Origin: Tyzzerella sp.
GTDB taxonomy: Bacteria; Bacillota; Clostridia; Lachnospirales; Anaerotignaceae
Assembly: GCA_019415525.1 (NCBI GenBank)
Contig: DXZA01000021.1
Coordinates: 1-5,369, forward strand
Length of the DNA stretch: 5,369 nt
Direction of reading: 5' to 3'
The position numbers were made by a program, and so were the translations under genes. Below, in pieces: positions 1 through 5,369 of this stretch. How positions within the stretch are numbered: the stretch's first letter is position 1; the number at the start of each line of letters is the position of its first letter. The notes beneath the pieces are model-generated. The model searched no databases, was not told the DNA's origin, and worked only from the letters and a program-made list of their open reading frames with translations.

Positions 1-1
1 T

Positions 2-505
2 TTATATGATATATATCATACAATGATAAATGAACTTAAAAAAACAGATTTTTTACCAATATGTGAAAAAATATATAATGCTGATGTTATATATATCTAT
101 GGAACAGGAAATGAACAAAAAACAATTGCTGATGAATTTAAAAGAATTTTTTTAACAGTAGGTAAGGTAGTTGTACCTGTTTTTGATTATGGTGAAGTAG
201 AATTTTTAAAAACACTTTTTAAAGAGAATGATATTTTTATAATAATATCGCTTTCTGGTGAAACAAAATCAGGTATAGATATACTTAAGCTTATAATTCC
301 TTCAGGTATAAATACAATTTCAATAACTCGTTTAGCAAATAATACAATATCTAGATTATCAAACTTAAATCTTTTTGCTGTTACTCAAAATATAGATAAT
401 ATAGATAATATAAATTATGAATTAGTTTCTATTTTTTATATAATGATAGATATTCTTTTAATGAAATATATTGAATATTCTAGGAGGATAAAAAATGAGT
501 ATTGA
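2..505 (+). CDS. RpiR/MurR-family transcriptional regulator, C-terminal SIS domain (5'-partial)
   Basis: This is the C-terminal part of an RpiR-type regulator; the start is off the left edge. The reading frame is open to base 2. The first ATG (base 23) has no Shine-Dalgarno sequence before it, and the codons upstream (LYDIYHT) align with the linker of the next gene (FESYHKM), so coding continues leftwards and ATG 23 is probably not the start. Counting from that ATG, the SIS phosphosugar-binding fold shows as YIYGTG (residues 24-29), EFKRIFL (38-44), ISLSGET (75-81) and SITRLANNTISRL (100-112). Family members run about 250-290 residues, with an N-terminal helix-turn-helix that would lie off the window. 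SIS domains in this family bind phosphosugars as effectors. The gene overlaps the next regulator by 11 bases, so the two are probably co-transcribed and translationally coupled. A free-standing SIS protein starting at base 23 is the less likely alternative. Confidence 0.85.
   Translation, partial: LYDIYHTMINELKKTDFLPICEKIYNADVIYIYGTGNEQKTIADEFKRIFLTVGKVVVPVFDYGEVEFLKTLFKENDIFIIISLSGETKSGIDILKLIIPSGINTISITRLANNTISRLSNLNLFAVTQNIDNIDNINYELVSIFYIMIDILLMKYIEYSRRIKNEY
482..487 (+). promoter_or_regulatory. Shine-Dalgarno of the second regulator, inside the upstream gene
   Basis: A perfect AGGAGG lies 7 bases before the ATG at 495, within the last codons of the upstream gene. It fixes the start of the second regulator and makes the 11-base gene overlap real, which suggests translational coupling of the two regulators. 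Confidence 0.85.
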
Positions 506-1259
506 TGATGTAATAAATATTAATTATGAAAAATTTACTGAAAATGATAAATATATATGTCAATGTATATTAAATAATAAAAAAGATTGCAGTAATCTTT
601 CTATTGAAGAATTTGCACTTAAATATCATGTTTCAAAAAGCTCTCTTTCAAGATTTGCTCAAAAATGTTCTCTTTCAGGATATAGTGCATTAAAATCTAT
701 TATACGTATGTCATATGATGAAAATATAAATATTGAAAATTCTATTTCGGTTATGTTTGAAAGTTATCATAAAATGATTGATTATATGAAAACAAAAAAT
801 TGTTCTTTAATTTTTAATAACATAAAAAGGGCTAAAAGAGTTTTTATTTTTGGTAGTGGTTATTCTCAAGCTAAAGTTGCTAGCGAATTTAAAAGAATTT
901 TTTTGCCTACACATAAAATTATGATTGATGCTTATGGAAAAGATATGGCAGAAGCTATAATAAATATAGCTGATAAAGATGATTATGTTATTATGATATC
1001 ACTTTCTGGAGAGTCTGAAACAATTTTAAATATGGCTAAAAAATTAAACATGAAAGGCATAAAACTCCTATCTATTACAGAAATGAAATCCAATACACTT
1101 TCCAGAATTTGTGAAGAAAATCTTTATATAAGTTCTATAAAAATGCATATTAATCAAGACTTTGAATATAATGTAACTACGCCATATTTTATACTTGTAG
1201 AGCTTTTATATATACAATATAAAATGTTTATAAATAATGTACATATTCCCAATAATTGA
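495..1259 (+). CDS. RpiR/MurR-family transcriptional regulator (HTH + SIS)
   Basis: A complete 254-residue regulator of the RpiR family, cytoplasmic and DNA-binding. The N-terminal helix-turn-helix domain spans about residues 10-75, with the family signature LSIEEFALKYHVSKSSLSRF (35-54) followed by GYSALKSII (62-70). The SIS domain spans about 105-245, with FIFGSG (117-122), SEFKRIFL (130-137), ISLSGES (168-174) and SITEMKSNTLSRI (193-205). Family members bind a phosphosugar in the SIS domain and act as repressors or activators of sugar-catabolic genes; the B. subtilis maltose regulator GlvR/MalR is an activator of this family. The start is set by AGGAGG 7 bases upstream. The SIS domain is a clear but diverged paralogue of the one encoded just upstream. 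A terminator follows about 30 bases after the stop. It most likely controls the phosphatase/GH13/PTS genes downstream; this is inferred from position, and the effector is unknown. Confidence 0.93.
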   Translation: MSIDDVININYEKFTENDKYICQCILNNKKDCSNLSIEEFALKYHVSKSSLSRFAQKCSLSGYSALKSIIRMSYDENINIENSISVMFESYHKMIDYMKTKNCSLIFNNIKRAKRVFIFGSGYSQAKVASEFKRIFLPTHKIMIDAYGKDMAEAIINIADKDDYVIMISLSGESETILNMAKKLNMKGIKLLSITEMKSNTLSRICEENLYISSIKMHINQDFEYNVTTPYFILVELLYIQYKMFINNVHIPNN

Positions 1260-1290
1260 AACAATGAACAAAGTTTGAACATAGTTTTTT

Positions 1291-1323
1291 AAAGAGCTAC
1301 TTCTATTGAAGGGCTCTTTTTTT
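1291..1323 (+). terminator. Rho-independent terminator after the regulator genes
   Basis: AAAGAGC (1291-1297) pairs perfectly with GCTCTTT (1313-1319). Inside it, CTTC (1300-1303) pairs with GAAG (1308-1311) around a TATT loop, with a T-G wobble (1298/1312) and one bulged A (1299). A run of T reaches base 1323, four of them beyond the stem. It sits 31 bases after the regulator stop and would end that transcript or reduce read-through into the sugar genes. Confidence 0.85.
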
Positions 1324-1334
1324 AATGTTATTAT
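1306..1334 (+). promoter_or_regulatory. Candidate vegetative promoter of the phosphatase-GH13-PTS operon
   Basis: The -35 candidate TTGAAG (1306-1311) is separated by 17 bases from the -10 candidate TATTAT (1329-1334), which carries an extended TG-N motif at 1326-1328. A start near base 1341 would give a leader of about 27 bases before the TTG start codon. The -35 lies in the 3' half of the terminator hairpin and the -10 lies inside the palindrome. In such AT-rich DNA a chance match is possible, but the extended -10, the exact spacing and the position all agree. Confidence 0.55.
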
Positions 1335-1340
1335 AACATT
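1324..1340. promoter_or_regulatory. 17-base perfect palindrome, candidate operator
   Basis: AATGTTATTATAACATT has two perfect 8-base arms around one central T (1332). It covers the candidate -10 and ends where transcription would start, a position suited to repression by blocking RNA polymerase. RpiR-type regulators are usually dimeric or tetrameric and bind inverted repeats, so one or both adjacent regulators are the natural candidates. No second full copy was noticed by eye in the window. It lacks a T-run after it and G+C in the arms, so it is not a good terminator. The regulator assignment is inference. Confidence 0.55.
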
Positions 1341-1353
1341 GCCGGCGAGGTAA

Positions 1354-1359
1354 AGGAGG
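1354..1359 (+). promoter_or_regulatory. Shine-Dalgarno that fixes the TTG start of the HAD gene
   Basis: AGGAGG lies 8 bases before the TTG at 1368. The next in-frame ATG (codon 30) would remove the essential DIDGT motif, so the TTG is the true start. Confidence 0.88.
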
Positions 1360-1367
1360 AATTTTAC

Positions 1368-2213
1368 TTGAGAAAACTTATAATATTGGACATAGATGGC
1401 ACTTTAAGAGATTTTGTTTATGGTATACCAAAATCAGCTATAAAAGCCGTTAATATGTGCAAAGAAAGAGGACATATAGTTTGTATATGTACAGGAAGAA
1501 GTCAAGGCACAATTCCAGAAGATGTTATTAATATGAATATTGAAGCTGTTATTTCTGGGGGAGGCTGTTATATAAAATATAAAAATAACATCATAAAAAA
1601 TGAACATATAGAAAAAAGTATATTTAAAAAATTTTATGAATTGTTTAATTTAAAAAATAATAATATTGCGTTTGCAGTTGAAAGTAATAAAAAAGTTTTT
1701 ATGAATGCAAATGCTTGTAAAATATTTATGGATATGAACAAAGAAAAAATATCAGCTTTAAGTGATATTGAAAAAGAACATTTTTTCAAGAATGAAAAAA
1801 TTGTATATAAAGATAATATAAAAGATTTTAATATTGAAAAAGAAAATATCCATAAAATATGTATATGGTCTAATGATGATATAAAGGATAAATTGGATTG
1901 TTTTATTAAAACACATAATATTAATATAGCTCAAACGGGAATACAGAATGGTCTATTTTATAATGAACTTATTAAAAAAGGTTCAAATAAGGGAGATGCA
2001 ATAAATATACTTTGCAATTATTTAAAAATAGATTTAAAAGATACAATAGCTTTTGGTGATAGCTATAATGATATAGATATGTTTAATGTTTGTAAAATAT
2101 CAATAGCTATGAAAGGAAGTCCCTGTGAACTTACTAATATAGCAACAGGTGTATGTGAAAGTGTTATGGAAGATGGAATATATAATGAACTTTTAAGAAG
2201 AAATATTATATGA
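1368..2213 (+). CDS. Cof-type HAD-superfamily sugar-phosphate phosphatase
   Basis: A 281-residue cytoplasmic hydrolase of the haloacid dehalogenase superfamily, Cof/IIB type, which removes phosphate from sugar phosphates or similar small metabolites with Mg2+. All four HAD motifs are visible: DIDGT (8-12; nucleophile D8, acid/base D10), CTGR (41-44; T42), a lysine in KKGSNKGDA (203-211; K204 or K208) and GDSYND (230-235; D231 and D235). The cap of about 80-190 residues between motifs II and III is typical of the C2B cap. Translation starts at TTG, which may lower expression relative to the next two genes. It is first in a tight unit with the GH13 enzyme (18 bases apart) and the PTS permease. 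Position suggests it acts on a phosphosugar of the same pathway, such as glucose 6-phosphate or the imported disaccharide phosphate, but Cof-type enzymes are promiscuous and the substrate cannot be read from sequence. Confidence 0.92.
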   Translation: MRKLIILDIDGTLRDFVYGIPKSAIKAVNMCKERGHIVCICTGRSQGTIPEDVINMNIEAVISGGGCYIKYKNNIIKNEHIEKSIFKKFYELFNLKNNNIAFAVESNKKVFMNANACKIFMDMNKEKISALSDIEKEHFFKNEKIVYKDNIKDFNIEKENIHKICIWSNDDIKDKLDCFIKTHNINIAQTGIQNGLFYNELIKKGSNKGDAINILCNYLKIDLKDTIAFGDSYNDIDMFNVCKISIAMKGSPCELTNIATGVCESVMEDGIYNELLRRNII

Positions 2214-2218
2214 GAATA

Positions 2219-2224
2219 AGGAGG
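2219..2224 (+). promoter_or_regulatory. Shine-Dalgarno of the GH13 gene
   Basis: AGGAGG lies 7 bases before the ATG at 2232 and fills most of the 18-base gap after the phosphatase stop. It supports that start and co-transcription, as there is no room for a separate promoter in the gap. Confidence 0.85.
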
Positions 2225-2231
2225 TCTTTTA

Positions 2232-3896
2232 ATGAATAATAAATGGTGGCAAAAAGAAGTTGTTTATCAGATTTATCCAAAAAGTTTCTATGATAGTAAT
2301 AATGATGGCATAGGGGATATAAAAGGTATAACAAGTAAACTTGACTATTTAAAAAATCTAGGTATAACAATGATATGGATTTGTCCTATTTTTAAATCAC
2401 CTATGGATGATAACGGATATGACATATCAGATTATTTTGATATAGCAGAAGAATTTGGTACAATGTCAGACCTTAAAGAACTTATTGATAAAGCCAAAGA
2501 AAAAGATATAAAAATAATACTTGACCTTGTAATAAATCATACATCTGATGAACACCCATGGTTTAAAGAAGCATTAAAAAATCCAGAAAGTAAATATCAT
2601 GATTATTATATTTTTAAAAAAGGGAATAGTGTTCCTAATAATTGGCGTTCTGTTTTTGGTACATCTGTTTGGGAAAAAGTTGAAAATAGAGATGAATATT
2701 ATTTCCATGCTTTTGGAAAGAAACAACCAGACCTTAATTGGGAAAATCCAGAACTAAGGAATGAGCTATATAAAATTGTAAATAAATGGCTTGATTTTGG
2801 TATAGCTGGATTTAGAATTGATGCTATAACTTTCATAAAAAAAGACCTTACATTCAAAAGTATAGAAGCTGATGGTGTTGATGGTATGGCAAAATGCACA
2901 AAGGTTTCAAGAAATCAAAAAGGAATAGATATTTTTTTAAAAGAACTTAAGGATAATACATTTTCTAAATATGATTGTGTAACTGTTGCAGAAGCACCAG
3001 GAGTTGAATATGATGAACTTTCAGATTTTATAGGAGAAGATGGATATTTCTCTATGATATTTGATTTTAGATATGCAGACCTTGATGTAAAAAGTGGTAG
3101 TGAATGGTTTAAACGAATTGATTGGACTGTAAAAGAATTTAATGAAAAAATTATGAAAAGTCAAACTTCAATTCAGAAAATAGGGTGGGCAGCAAATTTT
3201 ATAGAAAATCATGACCAACCAAGAGCTACAACAAAATATTTGATTGAAAATGAAAAAAATACTGATGCAATAAAAATGTTAGGTGCAATGTATTTCTTTT
3301 TAAGAGGAACTCCTTTTATATATCAAGGACAAGAAATAGGAATGATAAATTTTAAGAGAAATTCTATTGATGATTTTAATGATATATCTAGTATAGACCA
3401 GTATAATCGCTCAATAGAAGAAGGATTTGATGAAAAACAGGCTTTACATTTTATAAATTTAAGGAGTAGAGATAATTCGAGAACACCTTTTCATTGGAAT
3501 GATAAAAAATATGGAGGTTTTTCAAAAGAAAAGCCTTGGCTTAAAATGAATGATAGCTATACTTATATAAATGCTGAAAGTCAAATAGGAAAAACAGGCA
3601 GTATATTTGAATTTTATAAAAATATTATAAACATAAGACAAAATTCAAAATATTCAGATTGTCTTATATATGGAAAAATAGAACCAATTCAGACTTCTGA
3701 TAAGACAATAGGCTATATAAGACATTATAATAGCATAAAAATATATTGTTTCTTTAACTTTGATAATAATGAAACAGAAGAATATTTTGAAGGAAAGTAT
3801 AATGAAACAGTTCTTAATAATTTAGATTGTGAATTTATAGAAAATGGTAAATTAAGATTGATGCCTTTTCAGGCTTTAATGTTTACTACAATATAA
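2232..3896 (+). CDS. GH13 alpha-glucosidase / phospho-alpha-glucosidase family hydrolase
   Basis: A 554-residue cytoplasmic glycoside hydrolase of family 13, in the group holding oligo-1,6-glucosidase, dextran glucosidase, trehalose-6-phosphate hydrolase and sucrose isomerase. The length is normal for this group. In order: WWQKEVVYQIYPKSF (5-19) opens the TIM barrel; DSNNDGIGD (21-29) is the usual calcium-binding loop; DLVINH (98-103) is region I; domain B carries QPDLNW (165-170), the QxDLN motif of oligo-1,6-glucosidase-type enzymes; GFRIDA (193-198) gives nucleophile D197; VAEAPG (252-257) gives acid/base E254; ENHDQPR (325-331) gives transition-state stabiliser D328. The C-terminal beta domain follows after about residue 480. 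No signal peptide is seen. The nucleophile is followed by Ala, not the Val common in alpha-1,6-specific enzymes, so alpha-1,4 or another linkage is plausible. The adjoining PTS permease suggests a 6-phosphorylated disaccharide substrate, as for TreA/TreC. The sucrose isomerase RLDRD motif is absent. The exact substrate is unresolved. Confidence 0.93.
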   Translation: MNNKWWQKEVVYQIYPKSFYDSNNDGIGDIKGITSKLDYLKNLGITMIWICPIFKSPMDDNGYDISDYFDIAEEFGTMSDLKELIDKAKEKDIKIILDLVINHTSDEHPWFKEALKNPESKYHDYYIFKKGNSVPNNWRSVFGTSVWEKVENRDEYYFHAFGKKQPDLNWENPELRNELYKIVNKWLDFGIAGFRIDAITFIKKDLTFKSIEADGVDGMAKCTKVSRNQKGIDIFLKELKDNTFSKYDCVTVAEAPGVEYDELSDFIGEDGYFSMIFDFRYADLDVKSGSEWFKRIDWTVKEFNEKIMKSQTSIQKIGWAANFIENHDQPRATTKYLIENEKNTDAIKMLGAMYFFLRGTPFIYQGQEIGMINFKRNSIDDFNDISSIDQYNRSIEEGFDEKQALHFINLRSRDNSRTPFHWNDKKYGGFSKEKPWLKMNDSYTYINAESQIGKTGSIFEFYKNIINIRQNSKYSDCLIYGKIEPIQTSDKTIGYIRHYNSIKIYCFFNFDNNETEEYFEGKYNETVLNNLDCEFIENGKLRLMPFQALMFTTI

Positions 3897-3901
3897 GGAG
3901 G
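3896..3901 (+). promoter_or_regulatory. Shine-Dalgarno of the PTS gene, overlapping the GH13 stop
   Basis: AGGAGG begins on the last base of the GH13 TAA stop and lies 8 bases before the ATG at 3910. A nearer ATG at 3905 is in another frame and meets a stop within ten codons, so 3910 is the start. The arrangement implies co-transcription and probably re-initiation by ribosomes finishing the GH13 gene. Confidence 0.85.
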
Positions 3902-3909
3902 ATTATGTT

Positions 3910-5343
3910 ATGGGTGGAAATAATAAATATTTAGATATAGCAAAATCAATTGTAGATATAGTTGGGGAAGATAACATTGTTTCTGTTACACATTGTGCCA
4001 CAAGACTTCGTATTATTGTTAAAGATAGAGAAAAAATTGATGATAAAAAAGTTGAAAAAATTGATGAAGTAAAAGGAGTATTTTTTACATCAGGGCAATA
4101 TCAAATAATACTTGGAACAGGTATAGTAAATAAAGTTTATGCAGAAGTAGAAAATCTTGGACTTAAAACACTTTCAAAAAAAGAACAAGATAAAGCTGTA
4201 AAAAGTCAAGAAAAAGGAATAAAACGTATTATGAGAATATTGGCAGATATATTTGTTCCTATAATTCCTGTAATTGCTGCAACAGGTCTTTTCTTGGGAC
4301 TTAAAGGTTGTATATTTAATGACAATGTTCTTTCTCTTATAGGTTTATCAACAGCCGACATTCCAGCGTATATACAAACTCTTGTTACAGTTCTTACAGA
4401 TACAGCTTTTGCATTTCTTCCAGCTATAATAACATGGTCAGCATTTAGAGTTTTTGGTGGTACTCCTGTAATAGGTCTTGTAATAGGTCTTATGATACTT
4501 TCTCCAGCTTTACCAAATGCTTATTCAGTAGCAGACCCTAAAAGTGGTGTCGAAGCAATAATAGCTTTTGGAAAAATCCCTCTCGTAGGTTGTCAAGGAA
4601 GTGTACTTACAGCAATTGTTACAGGTTTAATAGGTGCAAATCTTGAGAAAAAACTTAGAAAGATTATGCCTAATGTTCTTGACCTTATATTTACACCATT
4701 TTTTGTAATGCTTATAACAATGCTTATAATCCTTCTTGGAGTTGGTCCTATTATGCATATAATAGAACTTAATATGGTAAATATAATAGAAAAACTTATA
4801 GGACTTCCTTTTGGAATAGGAGGTTTTATAATAGGATTTACATATCCTTTAGCAGTTATAACAGGACTTCATCATACATATGTAATGATAGAAACATCTT
4901 TATTGGCAAATACAGGATATAATGCTCTTATAACACTTTGTGCAATGTATGGTTTTGCAAATGTTGGAACTTGTTTAGCTTTTGCTTTAAAATCAAAAAG
5001 TAAAAGAATAAGACAAACTAGTATAGGTGCTATGCTTTCTCAGCTTTTTGGAATAAGTGAACCAGTTTTATTTGGTATACAACTTAGATTTAACTTAAAA
5101 CCTCTTTTTGTTATGCTTTTAACATCTGGAACAGGAGCAGCTCTTTTATCTATATTTAATATACGTTCAAATTCATATGGTCTTGCTGTTCTTCCATCAT
5201 ATCTTATGTATATATATGAAGGGCATCAACTTATATTTTATTTTATAATCTCATTAATATGTGTATTTATGAGTTTTATACTTACATATCTTTTTGCAAT
5301 ACCAGCAGAAGCAATGATTGTAGATGAAAAAACTGAAAAATAA
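3910..5343 (+). CDS. PTS sugar transporter EIIBC, sucrose/trehalose type
   Basis: A 477-residue membrane permease of the phosphotransferase system that imports a sugar and phosphorylates it. The EIIB domain (about 1-85) contains THCATRLR (27-34) with the phospho-accepting C29, and GVFFTSGQYQIILG (56-69). After a charged linker (about 86-107) comes the EIIC domain (about 108-468), with repeated hydrophobic spans, GLHHTY (319-324) and GISEPVLFGI (381-390), which match the conserved sugar-site regions of the glucose-superfamily EIIC. The protein ends at VDEKTEK with no EIIA domain, so phosphate must come from a separate EIIA, usually a glucose-type one. The YQG-x-V-L-P segment of related permeases reads CQGSVLT (228-234) here, a possible specificity change. 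The domain layout resembles TreB and ScrA. Sharing an operon with a GH13 hydrolase suggests an alpha-glucoside such as trehalose, sucrose or an isomer, or maltose; which one is open. Confidence 0.93.
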   Translation: MGGNNKYLDIAKSIVDIVGEDNIVSVTHCATRLRIIVKDREKIDDKKVEKIDEVKGVFFTSGQYQIILGTGIVNKVYAEVENLGLKTLSKKEQDKAVKSQEKGIKRIMRILADIFVPIIPVIAATGLFLGLKGCIFNDNVLSLIGLSTADIPAYIQTLVTVLTDTAFAFLPAIITWSAFRVFGGTPVIGLVIGLMILSPALPNAYSVADPKSGVEAIIAFGKIPLVGCQGSVLTAIVTGLIGANLEKKLRKIMPNVLDLIFTPFFVMLITMLIILLGVGPIMHIIELNMVNIIEKLIGLPFGIGGFIIGFTYPLAVITGLHHTYVMIETSLLANTGYNALITLCAMYGFANVGTCLAFALKSKSKRIRQTSIGAMLSQLFGISEPVLFGIQLRFNLKPLFVMLLTSGTGAALLSIFNIRSNSYGLAVLPSYLMYIYEGHQLIFYFIISLICVFMSFILTYLFAIPAEAMIVDEKTEK

Positions 5344-5369
5344 ATTTAATATATTATAATTACAAAAAT

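Noticed and set aside
5..20. Perfect 16-base palindrome TATGATATATATCATA just before the ATG at 23, resembling an operator.
   Set aside because: The reading frame runs through it with SIS-linker-like residues, there is no Shine-Dalgarno before that ATG, and low-complexity AT repeats make palindromes likely by chance.
392..409. Two tandem copies of the 9-mer ATAGATAAT, encoding IDNIDN.
   Set aside because: In frame, only two copies, in a variable loop of the SIS domain; probably simple slippage without function.
2699..2899. A 66-codon open frame on the - strand.
   Set aside because: It lies wholly within the strongly supported GH13 catalytic region, resembles no family and is a shadow of that gene.
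3971..3978. ATAACATT, a half-site of the intergenic palindrome, inside the PTS gene.
   Set aside because: Only one arm is present, it encodes conserved-region residues, and an 8-base AT-rich match is expected by chance.
5333..5360. Possible promoter at the right edge: CTGAAA, 16 bases, then perfect TATAAT (5355-5360).
   Set aside because: The -35 is weak and overlaps the end of the PTS gene, TATAAT is common in such AT-rich DNA, and no downstream gene is visible to support it.
1..5369. CRISPR arrays, insertion sequences, tRNA or rRNA genes, phage or defence genes, riboswitches.
   Set aside because: No repeat-spacer pattern, transposase, structured RNA or attachment site was seen; the five genes and one intergenic region account for the window.

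Overview
The window is a low-G+C stretch (roughly a quarter G+C by eye) with five genes, all on the + strand. Strong AGGAGG Shine-Dalgarno sequences precede four of them, one gene uses a TTG start, TGA is used as a stop, and arginine is mostly AGA. This fits a low-G+C Firmicute, most likely an anaerobic clostridium-type organism. The genus cannot be fixed from the sequence alone.

Layout. Bases 2-505 are the 3' end of a gene whose 5' end lies off the left edge. It encodes the sugar-isomerase (SIS) half of an RpiR/MurR-type regulator. It overlaps by 11 bases a second, complete RpiR-type regulator (495-1259) with helix-turn-helix and SIS domains. A 108-base intergenic region (1260-1367) follows. 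It holds a rho-independent terminator, a probable extended -10 promoter with its -35 inside the terminator hairpin, and a perfect 17-base palindrome over the -10, which is the best operator candidate. Then comes a tightly packed three-gene unit: a Cof-type HAD phosphatase (1368-2213, TTG start), a GH13 alpha-glucosidase-family hydrolase (2232-3896), and a PTS sugar permease of the sucrose/trehalose type with EIIB and EIIC domains but no EIIA (3910-5343). The last 26 bases hold no gene.

How it probably works (inference). The EIIBC permease imports and phosphorylates an alpha-glucoside, using an EIIA supplied from elsewhere. The GH13 enzyme cleaves the 6-phosphorylated disaccharide, or the free sugar if the phosphate is removed first, to glucose and a sugar phosphate. 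The HAD enzyme dephosphorylates a sugar phosphate made in the pathway. One or both RpiR-type regulators would sense a phosphosugar through the SIS domain and control the operon from the palindrome. The sugar is not identifiable: trehalose, sucrose or its isomers, maltose and isomaltose all remain possible. Overall this is a recognisable catabolic locus, not a new class of system. The points worth a second look are the paired regulators, the compact terminator/promoter/operator junction, and the unsettled substrate.
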